DNA of 64,000 bases from Daphnia carinata (lineage: Eukaryota > Arthropoda > Branchiopoda > Diplostraca > Daphniidae): assembly GCF_022539665.2 (NCBI RefSeq), contig NC_081335.1, forward strand, positions 5,270,001 to 5,334,000, in the 5' to 3' direction. The notes below the pieces were generated by a model. That model had not been told where the DNA came from. It made no database searches and saw only the letters and a list, made by a program, of their open reading frames with translations. Below are positions 22,431-33,130 of this stretch, in pieces. How positions within the stretch are numbered: position 1 is the stretch's first letter; every line of letters begins with the position of its first letter. The position numbers were made by a program, and so were the translations under genes.

Positions 22431-23116
22431 AGACTATCCGGCTACCAAAAGAGATGACTGGTACGTTTGGACTCTCTGGCGTTTGAGTACCTTTCCTGTT
22501 AGACCGTGGTCCTACTATCATTTGCCCTAGCTTTGTGTTGTAGGCCCTTAGGCCGCACGAGCTTTGGAGAGCTCCTTCATTTGGTGTAATTTCAAACATC
22601 TGATCTACTCCGATAAGGATTCCTACATCGTTTTCTTGGCTGTTGATTTAAAACCTGGAGTCAGCCATTTTATCCAGCCAGCAATCGGGGCTCCATGCCA
22701 GATACCCCGAAACGCCAGTTCGCGTGGGTTTGTCTGCTCAACTGGGTATGGTTTTTTTTGTTTAAAGATTCTGTTACCGATATTCTCTACGGCTACCACT
22801 TTTAAATCCAATCATTTTGAAAAAGACATGGTAACCCATGATCTATGGCTGCCATCGTCAGTGAATAAAATGGCTCTTGTTTATTTTCCATTTGCGCCTA
22901 CGTTTTCACCATGGTTTCACCGGGGGCGTTTGCAATTGTTGATGGGCATTTGCAATGTTTGATGGGCGAAGCGTGTCTGTTAATCTCGCAGGGAGCTGTA
23001 TGGTGTGTCGCTTGGCAATGTTTGCATGCGTGGTTGGAGGGGCAGTTCATAGTTTCGTGGTTAGCATTGAAACATCTGATGCATGGTTTCTGCCTTGCGA
23101 TAATGGCTTTTTTCAT
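22430..23116 (-). pseudogene. BEL/Pao gag zinc knuckles and protease region
   Basis: Two adjacent knuckles CIRCFNANHETMNC and CKHCQATHHTAPC occur at about 23020-23085. A frame at 22623-22811 (ENIGNRIFKQKKPYP) and LIGVDQMFEI near 22610 represent the protease and the segment just before the RT. Several frameshifts. Confidence 0.78.
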
Positions 23117-23306
23117 TTAGGTTTACTGGTCAAACCTACAAAATTTACTACGAAAAGGGGAAAATGTACACTGGTTACCCTCTATCGAAGTACACCCAAT
23201 TCAAGCACAGAAAAATGGCTGAGTAGCCTCGTGCAACGCCCCAGACCGCTATTGGGAATGTGTTCTATTCCCAACACTTAGGCTTAGTAGGCAAATCTTG
23301 AAACAC

Positions 23307-23720
23307 TTAGTTTAGTAAAAGTGCCTTATTCTTCACTGTGACTTTGTTTTTCGTATTCTTTCCTGTCCACTCGTGGACTTTAGTCTTCCACAACTTCTTC
23401 AGGGGCTCAAGAAGAGCCACATCACAAGGGTGTAGTATATGCTTGGTGTTTGGAGGAAAACAGATCAAGATGATGCTTTTTTCCGTGCAAATATCTGAAA
23501 TCCGGATATGAGTGTGACTGCGGCGACCATCCTGATATAGCACGACGTGGAAGTGCACATCCTTGATCTTCAGTTCAGGAACAGATTGATGCGACAGCCA
23601 ATGGCAAAAGGCATCGACCGTCATTCAACCATTTTTGGTACAAAATAGTTTAAAGCCAGGTGGCATTTGTTCCTTCAACATCCGTTGCAGCGTCCGTTCA
23701 TAAGGGTAAATCACAAAGAG
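23307..23720 (-). pseudogene. Tigger/pogo-type DDE transposase fragment
   Basis: A GFKLFCTKNG..MTVDAFCHWLSH piece leads into VVLYQDGRRSH and IILICFPPNTKHILHPCDVA, the second-Asp box and the PPH-THxxQPxD box of the DDE_1 (jerky/Tigger) family, then LLEPLKKLWK. One stop lies at about 23624. The first catalytic Asp region and DNA-binding domain are absent. It sits inside the BEL/Pao gag, so it inserted later or was co-mobilised. Confidence 0.8.
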
Positions 23721-23856
23721 GGGAAAATCCACCCTTTGTTAGCTGCACCCTATCCACGACGTTTCGCAGCTATAAATAGGGGAGGGCGCAACGAAAACGA
23801 AGCAGCGGCAAAAAAATTATGCAGATGATGACAAACTTAAAATAGTTTCTACATGC

Positions 23857-24057
23857 CTAGCCCATTGCTGGAGGCCGGGAGGAGCAATTTGGCTCTGACG
23901 AGGTCCACAATTTTCCACTGTTCTCGGTGACGAACGTATGAATTTCGGAAGTCTTCTTTCCGTGTTCGATTGTTGTTACTCTTTTCGCCTTATTCAAGTT
24001 ATGCTGAATAGAATCCAGCAATTCCTTGTTTGTCACCGGAGACCCTACGCTAGCCAT
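23857..24057 (-). pseudogene. possible BEL/Pao gag N-terminus
   Basis: An ATG at 24057 opens 66 codons, hydrophilic (TNKELLDSIQHNLNKAKRV), in the position expected for gag upstream of the knuckles. Assigned by position only. Confidence 0.4.
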
Positions 24058-24256
24058 ACTCCGGAGCTAACTGGCGATAATGACTTCATCTTCTTCTAAC
24101 AGAGGAGTTGGCCTTCCGTCTGGTTTTTTATTGGTCCTTGATGGTTGCAATCACTGGCAAATTTTAAGATGTTATGTGCGAATATAGACAAAATCATAAT
24201 TAGCAAAGACTATTTTAAATTTCATTTGATTATTCAGCTTAATTAATTCATCATAT

Positions 24257-24617
24257 TGTCACACTGGAATTAACTTTGTAAATTATTTGTATTGAATTTT
24301 AAGGGGAAAATATAATACAGAACAGAAATAAAGAGTGACTACGCTTTTTACTTAACATGAACACAGGAACATGAAGAGAACTAGAAAAATTCGGGAGAAC
24401 TAGAAAAGGGCTAAAAATGTATGGGCTTTTATACTATCGTGATGAAAATACGCCCCATCTCTAGGGTTACATAAATTCTAAGACTTACCATCTTTTACTA
24501 ACTTATCTGCGTTTTACAACATCTTTTCATGAGAAGCCGTACTTTACGCAATTAAAACGTTGTTTGTCACGTCTTTTCAGAAATGATAACCACGTCAACT
24601 ATTTTCCCTTCGCGACA
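24257..24617 (-). repeat. gypsy 3' LTR
   Basis: 361 bp, TGTCACACTGG...TTCGCGACA, aligned along its length with 32201-32550 and 53323-53671. Confidence 0.88.
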
Positions 24618-24929
24618 GGTCCCGCTTCTTCAAGACAGGCGACCCGACTGTACTAACAATCCTTAAAAACAAATCAAGGGTATGGCAAAATATTGGGGAA
24701 AACCCATGATTAAAAAAAAAATCATTAAAAGCTAGTGGAAGATGAATAACAACAGAAATGAAAAAACATACGATAAAGCAAGGTCGCTTTAGAAAGGTTA
24801 ATGAGCTTTTATTGGAAAGGAATTTGCTAGAACTATGGAAGGGGTACAAGAGTAAGAAGACGGCTATAATTAGCAACTGATAAGATGTTATCAATAAAGA
24901 AAAACTACAACACTACGACGTATAAGAAT

Positions 24930-25592
24930 TCAACTGCTGCCTTTCATCTTTAGTGTGTTTCTTGCTTCGAGACGAACATGTTACTCTTCACTCAGTTCTC
25001 CAGAATCTTCGCCGCTTTGAATATGCGTAAGTGTGTTTTGAAGAGGTTACCTATACTACTGGTAGGAGCCGTTTCAGCCGTTTGACGCAGACTGATCGTG
25101 CTGATTTTCTGGAAATATTGGCGAGAGTGCATACCGCCGACACTCGTCTGAAATTTTCACTCTCAATCAGTGCTCCTTGGATCAACGACTTCTACTACAC
25201 GTAAGTAATCTTTTATTATTTTTTCTGTTTCAATCCACACTGATGTTTCTTTCTTCTTTTTTGCACATATCCTGCTTATGCTAGGTATCGGGATCATTTT
25301 TCCCACTTTCATGCTCGTCTTCTCTGGTGGTTTAAGTCCGATGAGGACATTTACCACCCGACTCCTCGCCGTTTGGACTTCTACAACGAGATTACTCAAG
25401 CTGAAATGGAAACACGACAAGAAGCTCGGCGCACTTGGCTTGATGTCTTGAATTTAGAAAATGAAGATCGCGACACTGATAGCTACGACGTGTTTACTTT
25501 GCTGCGGGACCTTACCCGCGTCCTATCTTATCTTTTAGATCTTATTGATGATCGTGAAGAATAGTTGTAACTTTTCTGTCTGTAGCAATAAA
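24930..25592 (+). CDS. unrecognised spliced gene antisense to the gypsy element
   Basis: The + strand carries two coding exons. Exon A (about 24930-25200) reads DEHVTLHSVLQNLRRFEYA, then one in-frame TAA near 25015, then SRFSRLTQTDRADFLEILAR and ends in DFYYT at a GTAAGT donor. An 84-bp intron (25201-25284) with a pyrimidine-rich tail and CTAG acceptor follows. Exon B (25285-25564) continues in phase (HFHARLLWWFKSDED, RRLDFYNEITQAEMETRQEA, LRDLTRVLSYLLDLIDDRE) to a TAG. A canonical AATAAA is at 25587-25592. No start codon is visible before a stop near 24920, so a 5' exon is missing or the start is non-local. The protein is helical and charged, with no known domain. It lies between env and the 3' LTR on the opposite strand. 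Either an element-encoded antisense gene or a captured host exon pair. Confidence 0.6.
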
Positions 25593-25639
25593 CTTTTTTC
25601 ACTTTTCCACACAACAGTCGTTTTTCTTTTTTAACACTC

Positions 25640-27313
25640 ACAATTTTTTCTTTTAGAGATTTTCAGTTTCCATTTCCTCCCTCCCGCGGTCTCCGGATGG
25701 AGTAATTTCACACTGTTCATGAGCGATAAGACGCTTATGTAACATGTAGTATTTAACTCCTAAAAAGACTATTCCTACACTAAAACGATGTTTGAAGCGG
25801 TCAACTCGTAAGGATAACGAGTGGAGGTAAGATTTTTTTTGTTTTTCTTTTTCCATTCGTCATTTCAGCTAATAGCGTTGCTTGTGCGTTGCGGTAAAGC
25901 AACTGACTAATGATGTCTACCGATGAAGTATTTTCCCGCAGAAGCTCGACGAAGGTGTGTTTTTTTGCCATCCGCTGCTTGGACATCTTGTGCAAAGATT
26001 TTCACCTAAGGTAGAACAACTGCTTGTAGCTATGGCGCCATTATGCTGCCTTCCATGCTGCCTGGGAATACTCATTCTTCGGTTCGAGCGGTGCATCCCA
26101 AAGGTTCAAACATTCCTACAGCTGGTAAAGTTGCTGTTCTTAAAGGTGGCTGCTCTCCTCCTGCTGGGCACGGAAACACAATCTCGTGCGGTTTTGTTGC
26201 TGAGTAGACCCATTGATTGGATCCCATTTAGACTATTTCAGACCCGCGCCAGTCTGTAAACTTCTTTTTGCATTGTGTGTTGATTCGGGGTGAATCATTT
26301 AAAAAGACAGCTATTGCACAAGACTTACGGGCTGTTCTCTTGCTGATGCCGGTATGAAATTTACACAGTGGTCGTCCTATCTTGCTGCAATCTACCGTAG
26401 TCTGGTAGATTTCCGAACAGGACAACATGCGTTCCATTGTCCGTAGCTGCCGGCAGGTTGATAATTTCGAAGAGCTTGTACTGCTCGGCGTGATCAAAAA
26501 TGGAAACATGTATGAAGAGACGAAACGAGTTTTCCATGGCCGCCACGGTGACAGTTAATTCTCGGTAGGCGACCCAAAGCTCATCACTGGAAATAGACCA
26601 TCCTCTTGGTAGTTGCTCGCTTATCATTTTAATAACTTCATTGAATCTTGTTGGGGAGACGATTTGTGGCGCCAAATGCCCCTTGGCTAACAGACTAAAG
26701 CCGACGTCGAGTCTATCGGCCAGTTGTTGTAGCCAGAGCAAGATCTGATTCATCGCTTCAAACGTTTCGTCCAGTTGGATATAATACTCGGAAGTGATTT
26801 AGTTCTAGTCTGCTATGTTCACCATGTTCTCCATGAGGTTTGTTGTAACATTGTTTAGTACGGAATACTAGCCTCGCAGCTCTCTGATGTGTTTTGCGTT
26901 TGTTGTGGACTCCCAAAGTGATTCATTTACTATTTTTGCTTGTTTATCGATGATTTGGATTACTTCTCTTTGATCTCGAGAAACAAGTCAAGGCTTTTTA
27001 TGTTTGTCAATCGATCTGCTACATTTTCCATCCCTTTCAGAATTATTTGCGTTCTGCTAGCGATTCTTCTGGCCGCTATTCGTTGTGATCGTGAGCCCTC
27101 ATGCTTCCATTTTTCTGCCACTTCTTGTTGCTGGACTATCTTATGTTTCAAGTATGCAGTTGCTGTGTCGGCTAGTCCCAAATCAAGATCTGTTACAATG
27201 GTCCAGGACGATTCACTAAATGTGACATCGGTTCTTTGTTTGAATATAGCGCTTTCTCTCAGGATCAATGAGTTGCTTGACAGTGGTCCAGGCAAAAATA
27301 TGAGGAACGGCAC
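25640..27313 (-). pseudogene. env-like fusion-glycoprotein region of gypsy, broken
   Basis: Two main frames (26960-27313 and 26361-26753) lie after integrase. The first begins with a hydrophobic leader and contains a FSESSWTIVTDLDLG segment. The second has LAKGHLAPQIVSP, ISEQLPRGWSI and a late FEIINLPA-like motif, the pattern seen in env/F-like proteins of insect gypsy elements. A last stretch (25653-25995) is basic with weak hydrophobicity. Stops and frameshifts separate the pieces, and no intact membrane protein can be made. Assignment rests on position and motif resemblance. Confidence 0.6.
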
Positions 27314-27322
27314 CAGTAGAGT

Positions 27323-28500
27323 TTAATATCTGGCTGGATATCTTCTGCTACGGGTGGGTCTTCTTGTTGAAATTGGCGTGATTAGTTCCGGAGTAGGCGT
27401 GACCACCTCGTTTTCTTCGATGTCTGGTGACGCACTGCTTTGTTCAATTGGTTTTTCTTCTGGATCAGACAGAAGTTGTGGATCACTTGAAGCAGGTACA
27501 TCTTGTACTTCTTTTCCTTGATGATTTTCACCTTCTTTCTCTGAGGCTTCTTCGGTGATGCTAGGACCCGACACAGCTTCGTGGAATGATTTCATCCACA
27601 CTATGTGAAAGATATCTGTTTTCCCTCGGCCAGTTGCCGATATCACTTCATAGTTCACTGGTGTGGTTTTTCTCTACACTTTGAATGGTCCTACCGAGCG
27701 TCCCATATTGCGCACAGGCTTGTAGACCAATACCAAATCTCTGTGAATGACAATTCTCTATGGCGTGCATCGTAGGTTTCTTTTTGTTTTGGTTGTACTC
27801 GCTTCATTCTAATTCTCACTTTTTCTCTAGCTACTGCTAAGTCAGCTATTAGACGATTTGCATATCCCACAGCTGCTTCTTCTTCTTCCAGCAATGGGTT
27901 TAGATCTGTTTCATACTCCAAATCGATGGGAAGTATGGGCTCACGTCCTTAGAGGAGAAAGAATGGTGAGTATCCTGCAGATTCTTGTCTGGCTGTGTTT
28001 TATGCGAAGCAAATATATTGCAAGGTTTTCTCCGAATCTCGTTGATCACTGCTGAGGTGCATCGACAGCATTGCAGCCAATGTATGGTTCATCCTCTCCA
28101 CTGCCCCATTTGCATGAGGGTGATAGCTGGAAGTCGTCTTGTGGTTAGTGAATAGTTTCTTGACGACAGCTTGAGTTAGATCGGCGATGAAGCACTTTCT
28201 CCGATCCGTGATTATTTGTTCTGGAGCTCCATGGCGTAGAAAGATTTGTTGAACGAAAAATTCTGCCACGTCTTCTGCCTTTCCAGTGGGCATGGCTTTT
28301 AACTCAACCTATTTGGTTAGGTAATCAACTGCCACTATAATCATCCTATTTCCCTTAGTGGAGAGCGGAAATGGCCCTAAAAGGTCCATTCCTACTCTTT
28401 GAAATGGTCTTTCCACTTTAATGCATTGCAGAAGTCCTTGGGGCTTATCTGGGACTCCTTTTCTGCCTTGACAATGTACGCAGCTCTGCACATGCGAACT
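27323..28500 (-). pseudogene. gypsy integrase
   Basis: VERPFQRVGMDLLGPFPLS and IIVAVDYLTK hold the first catalytic Asp. ITDRRKCF is at the second (the usual D-x-G is DRR). SSYHPHANGAVERMNHTLAAML holds the catalytic Glu. A coiled region (ANRLIADLAVAREKVRIRMKRV) and the Ser/Pro-rich C-terminus (27323-27658) follow. Stops between segments show decay. Confidence 0.85.
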
Positions 28501-29100
28501 ATGTCTAGTGTCATCTTAGGCCAGTAGAAACTATCACAAATTTTATTTAGTGTACGGCTGATGCTGAGATGGCCGGAGACAACGTCGTCATGGTATGTGT
28601 ATAGGATTCTCTCGCGGTAATCAACAGGTACGCATAATCTTATGGAACGTTTCCCATTTTTATGGTTTCTTTGTAGAGTTTTCCATTGTTCATCACAAAA
28701 TTTTTTACCCTGGTTTTTCCACTTTGGAGTTTCTAAATTAGCTGATTCCAAGCGTTTTGCTTGTCTGCTAGGGACTCGTTTTCTTCTTCGGAGAGTATTG
28801 GGTCCTCAGTTAGCGCCCCGACCATGAAACAGCGGTCATCTTCTAACTCTTCTGTTCTTGATAATGGGTTTCTTGAAAGACAATCTGTGTTGCCGTGCGT
28901 TGTTCCACTGCGACATACAATCGTAATATCGTATTCTTGTAGCGATAAGCTCCAACGTGCTAGACGACCTGCTATGTCTTTTTTGCTGATCAACCTTCAT
29001 GGAGCTTGATGATCTGTGATGACTTTCACTTTGCAGCCCCATACAAAACATCTGAACTTGGAGAGATACCACACTAGTGCAAGACACTCTTTTTCAGTTA
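28392..29100 (-). pseudogene. gypsy RNase H and integrase zinc region
   Basis: EVNYSITEKECLALVWYLSK and KVKVITDHQAP mark RNase H (about 29000-29130), continuing as [15 protein letters not shown] and TDCLSRNPL. An H2C2 region (HDDVVSGHLSISRTLNKI) lies at about 28560. Frames change at about 28990 and 28740. Confidence 0.82.
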
Positions 29101-29299
29101 TCGAATAATTCACTTCCGATTTAGTCATTAGCCGGCTGGCGTTTTCTATGAAAACCTTCTTCGTGACTGACCTGAATGGGCGTGCAATTGAAGCAAAACC
29201 TTGGATATGACATCGATAGTACGAACATAGGCCCAAAAAACATTGCACTCGTTTAACTTTGTTTGTTGTTGAATGGCCTTCACTAGGTGATGGGAAATT

Positions 29300-29884
29300 C
29301 GAGACTGCCTCGAGCTTTTCAGGATCTGGTGCTACAGCGTTTTTAAAATCAGATGTCCCAAAACATTTAGAGTGTACTCCAGGAATGAGCATTTTGACAA
29401 TTTTAGTTTCAAACCAGCTTTAACAAGGCAACCCAGCACTAAGCAAAGTCGTTCCAAATGTTGTTGGAAGGTTGCTGAGTAAATTATGACGTCATCCAGG
29501 TATATAAGACATGTCGTCCAGCGAAGTACAGTTAAAATAATGTCCATGGCTCTCTGATAAGTGCTAGGGGCATTAGTTATACCAAAAGGTGCGCAACTGG
29601 TACAATACATCTGCAGTGATGAAGACTGTCTTCGGTCTATCACTGCTAATCACTGGAACTTGGTGGCATCCTGCTTGCAAATCCATGCTTGAAAAAAATG
29701 TAGCCCCTTCTAGCCGACTCAGTGTATCAGCTATGCGTGGTAAGGGGTAGGAATCTTTAACTGTTACTGCGTTGAGCTTGCGGTAATCTATACAAAAACG
29801 CCAAGTGCCGTCTTTCTTTTTCACCAGAACAACTGGAGAGTACCAAGGGCTTTCAGACGGTTCAATTACTCCTCGACGTAACAT
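29300..29884 (-). pseudogene. gypsy reverse transcriptase
   Basis: VIEPSESPWYSPVVLVKKKDG, CIDYRKLNAVTVKDSYPLP and FFSSMDLQAGCHQV are canonical N-terminal blocks. PFGITNAPSTYQRAMD and IYLDDVIIYS follow after a frameshift near 29600. Catalytic Asp residues are retained, so the frameshift is the main defect. Confidence 0.9.
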
Positions 29885-30241
29885 TCCTTTCTTGATTTTG
29901 AATCACAGCTCTTTCCTTCCAGACACTTTTGTAAGGAAGTTGATGTATTGGAGAAGCTGTTCCAGTGTTAATGTCATGTTTGACTATTGCACAGTATCCC
30001 AGATCATCTTCATTTAGTGCAAAACAATGGATAAATTGTTTGAGGACTTTTAGTGTTTCCTATTTCTCTTCCTTTGTTAGACCCTTTCCAATTCTCTCTT
30101 CTAGGTATTCTAACAATTTCTTTTCATCTTGATTCAAATCTTGTCCCTCGAGTGAGGTGTCCATCGCTAGGATTTCTTGGGTCATTTCTATCTCTTTTGT
30201 TTCGGGATGTTCTTCTTACGCCCCTAAGGTCACACCTTTTT

Positions 30242-30967
30242 TCAGCAATAGGGGAAGTTAGCAATAGGGATTTTTTCTAAATCCTTTTGTACTAGTGCAA
30301 GACCAGTCGATAGGCTACTTGTCGCTAGCAATGACTCCGAGGGTGTCACAATGCAGGAACCTTCCATCTTGCTGGAAACTGTTGTTAAAATTTGCTTGAT
30401 TGAGTATGCTGGTATCTCTTGACGATCTCTTGTAATCAGCCGGTTATCCTTGAATTCTTCTGCTTGAATAAAAGAACTTTCTGCAAGTGATGACTTCCCT
30501 GTCGTACACGACAATTCTTGTGATTTATAGTCAATGTGAATAGCTCGAAATTGCTGTAAGAAATCATTTTCCAGTAGTAGTTCAAAACCTGACATTGTCA
30601 TGACTATCGCGTTTCCTTTAACAGTTTTGCTTTTGTGGGTTACTACAATATCAGCCGTACTCTGGGGGGACAGAGTGTGGCCGTTTACAAGACGAATCTT
30701 CGGTCCATTCCAAGGTTTTTCAACGAACCCCGTCTTTTTCAACTATTCAGGAGAAATCACTGTAACTGCAGCTCCTGTATCAATCAACGTCGTTGCAGTT
30801 TCTTTGCCGCACTTCACTTTTTCCTTGATCAATCTTGCACGGTTTAAATTTAAAACGTAGTCTTCTGAACCACCTTTTCTTTTGTCGTAACCAGCTCTTG
30901 AACCACTGAGTTTACTGATGTATTTTCTTTTGATGTTGTCCCGGCCCCAGCGTCCCTTGCCGGGCAT
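30242..30967 (-). pseudogene. gypsy protease and linker
   Basis: ATTLIDTGAAVTVIS contains the aspartic protease DTGA. The following frame (LVNGHTLSPQSTADIVV, MTMSGFELLLENDFLQ) matches the flap and LLGNDFL-type motif of retroviral proteases. A stop or frameshift separates the two at about 30742. Confidence 0.82.
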
Positions 30968-31983
30968 TCATACTGTTCTGAGTCAGGGTTTCTGAAACAG
31001 TTTCGGGCAATGTGCCCTGCTTTTTTACAGTAAAAACACTGTGGTTTACCGCTTGTTGTGCGTCCTTTGGGTCTGATTGGACCTCTTGATTTTACTTGCT
31101 CTTGACACCCCCCCCCCCCCCCCCCCCGTTTAAGCATTTCTTGAACGACTTCGCGCACCGTCTTTATAAGATCTGCTTGCGGATCCGGGTAGACAACTGA
31201 AAGATTTAAGAGTTGCTCAACTGATTTCTGGAGTTCTGCCATTGGATCCCTCCATCCCCTAGCCTCCGGCATGATCGATGCCTCCGTATGGGTTTTTGCT
31301 CATTCCAAAAATTGTTGACACGTTTGTGTTTTCATTTGATAAAGTTTTTTAAAAAGTGTTGACCGAAGACCTCTAAAAAGGTGCTCCAGTCGGTAGGTTT
31401 CCGACATATTCGGGTCGACCAGTCTGCAAAGATTGATAATTTCGTAGTAGTACCTAGTGGTCGGCTCATCCACCCCTTTGGTTCTATTCCTGAGTCTAGA
31501 TTCTTGAAAAAGACCGTGCGAGTTGAAACGAGCTGAAATTCTTTCAAAAATATTGAACGAAGACCAGGAACTGCAGGCCTAGCTGGCTCTTCTCCAGTGC
31601 TGCCACGTCTTGCCAGTCGTTCGGTACTCTTGCACACAGGAACCAGTTTCTTGCGGCATCATCGAAGTACATAGCAAAATTATCTCGTTTGTCCACGTCA
31701 CCTCAACCGTTGTGGGTAGCAATTATCTCGTAGCGCTCTAACCACTGACGAGCGTCCTCGGTTAGGCTACCTCGAAAAATAGGTGGACTTACATATTTTC
31801 TTACAGCCGCCATGGCTGTTTCCTGCAATTGTCTTGGAGGTCTAAAAATATGTTGTTCGCCACAGGAACAACCGGGTGTGTAGGCTCTGTTAAATCTTGT
31901 TCGGAGTCAGAACTTGATTCTAACTGTCTTGCAGGATTTTCAAATCCTCTCTGGCGAATCGTCTCTGTACTTGATGTCGCCAA
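30850..31983 (-). pseudogene. gypsy gag with CCHC knuckle
   Basis: The likely start is at 31983 (a Ser/Asp-rich N-terminus). Core gag motifs (LTEDARQWLERYEI, FLCARVPNDWQD, LRSIFLKEFQ) lie between 31330 and 31790 in changing frames. The knuckle CFYCKKAGHIARNC is at about 31010-31050. A run of 20 C on the + strand (31108-31127) encodes polyglycine just upstream of it. The protein would bind element RNA and form particles; frameshifts prevent this here. Confidence 0.82.
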
Positions 31984-32200
31984 ATCTTCTCTTAACGTAG
32001 AAATTGCTGAACCTCATGCCTCGTTAGTCGCTGTGGTCTCATTAGCCGACAGAGCAGTCGGCAAGTCACGAAGCGGCGCAATCGTCTACTTGGATCCCGA
32101 GGACAACCAGGAAAGCGTGAGTTACTCTTTTTCTCTATCAACTATTTTTTAAGCAGCGCTAATTCGTTAACAACGGGTAACAAATGGCATCTTCACCATT

Positions 32201-32550
32201 TGTCACACTGGACTTAATTTTGTGAAATATTTGTATTGAACTTTAAGGAAAAATACAATACACAACAGAAATAAAGAGTGACTACGCTTTTTACTTAACT
32301 TGAACACATGAACATGAAGAGAACTAGAAAAATCCGGGAGAACTAGGAGAGGGCTAAAAATGTATGGGCTTTTATACCATCGCGATGGAAATACGCCCTA
32401 TCTCTAGGGTTACATAAATTCTAAGACTAGCTATCTTTTACTAACTTATCTGCGTGTCTTTTCACGAGAAGCCTTACTACGCAATTAAAACGTTGTTTGC
32501 CACGTCTTTACAGAAATGATAACCACGTCAATTATTTTTCCTTTGTGACA
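32201..32550 (-). repeat. gypsy 5' LTR
   Basis: 350 bp, aligned along its length with 24257-24617, including the TATGGGCTTTTATAC segment (TATA-like when read on the + strand) and CCCTATCTCTAGGGTTACATAAATT. Confidence 0.88.
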
Positions 32551-32834
32551 ATAGTAATGAGCTTTTAAGACAATCAAATTACCTGAGAGACCTATAGTTA
32601 AAAAACGAGGGCTGCGGGAATATGGAAAAATGACATCTCCGAATGTATCCATCACCATCCATCACCACAGACGTAGATTTCGACCGCATTTTCTAGATTC
32701 TCTGTAGTGTGAGTCATCTTTGAAACAGAAAAATGAAAATCTTATTTAGAAATTTTTTCTTCGGCAGCATATGTTTTTCTGCCGTATGGTCGTTTTCTAG
32801 CATTTTGCAAGACAACTATTTAGTTTAACCGCAT
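32551..32834. other. no gene recognised
   Basis: AT-rich sequence containing only a short CATCACCATC duplication near 32650. Confidence 0.4.
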
Positions 32835-32910
32835 TCTGGGATTAAACTTCAGTCCTTGCGATCGTGAAGCTAAAGCTTTACTTCTGAGCTATCTAATTGC
32901 TATTGATAAA
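32835..32910 (-). repeat. tRNA-like sequence 1 (SINE head or tRNA relic)
   Basis: Read on the - strand: TAGATAGCTCAGAAGTAAAG (A-box-like) and, about 35 bases on, CTGAAGTTTAATCCC (B-box-like). Base pairing is imperfect, so not a functional tRNA. Confidence 0.45.
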
Positions 32911-33051
32911 CTTCTGTTTATAAAAAATATTTGAATAAAACCCTAAAATGCAAACAGAAATATTACTTCTTTGTGATTTTATCAGACATGATAGGCGGAC
33001 GTCCACCCCACTACATAAATTCATTGAATAAATCAATAAAATACGAGAATA

Positions 33052-33130
33052 ATCAACCAACGCTGAGGATTAAACCTCACAACTTCACGTCATCAGCCAG
33101 GCATTTATCCACTGAGCTAACTCGCTACCC
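33052..33130 (-). repeat. tRNA-like sequence 2 (SINE head or tRNA relic)
   Basis: On the - strand: GAGTTAGCTCAGTGGATAAATG (A box, D arm) and TGAGGTTTAATCCTCA, which forms a 5-bp T-arm stem and holds the B box. The acceptor stem is poor. About 200 bp from a related sequence in the same orientation, which fits SINE heads. Confidence 0.55.

Larger units (their letters stand above)
17950..24057 (-). mobile_element. BEL/Pao retrotransposon, heavily decayed, with nested insertions
   Basis: On the - strand, in order: a possible gag start (23857-24057), tandem CCHC knuckles (22898-23116), a protease-to-RT linker containing a LIGVDQMFEI motif typical of BEL/Pao (near 22600), the RT (about 20000-21130), RNase H (about 19600-19960) and integrase with C-terminal domain (17950-19400). 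The order and motifs are diagnostic of BEL/Pao. Frameshifts and stops occur throughout. A Tigger-type transposase fragment interrupts gag and about 1.3 kb of unrelated sequence separates protease from RT. No LTR pair was found. Confidence 0.8.
24257..32550 (-). mobile_element. Ty3/gypsy LTR retrotransposon with env-like region and an antisense gene
   Basis: Related LTRs (24257-24617 and 32201-32550; TGTCACACTGG...GCGACA or TGTGACA) bound an interior with, on the - strand, gag, a CCHC knuckle, a DTGA protease, a YLDD reverse transcriptase, RNase H, integrase and an env-like region. Outer flanks are ATAT (24253-24256) and ATAG (32551-32554), compatible with a 4-bp duplication carrying one change. 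The LTRs have diverged clearly and most genes are frameshifted, so the insertion is old. A purine-rich tract (TTGAAGAAGCGGGACC on the - strand) sits just inside the 3' LTR. Solo copies of the LTR occur at 53323-53671, and a similar start at 63911. Confidence 0.88.

Noticed and set aside
25957-26259. Open + strand frame with hydrophobic content as a membrane gene
   Set aside because: It lies opposite the env-like region, has no splice or signal context, and its composition follows from the antisense strand.
26361-27313. Host membrane protein gene
   Set aside because: Position directly after integrase and motif order fit an env-like region of the gypsy element.
33055-33130. Functional tRNA gene on the - strand
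   Set aside because: A and B boxes are present but the acceptor stem does not pair and a close relative is equally poor, so a SINE head or relic is more likely.
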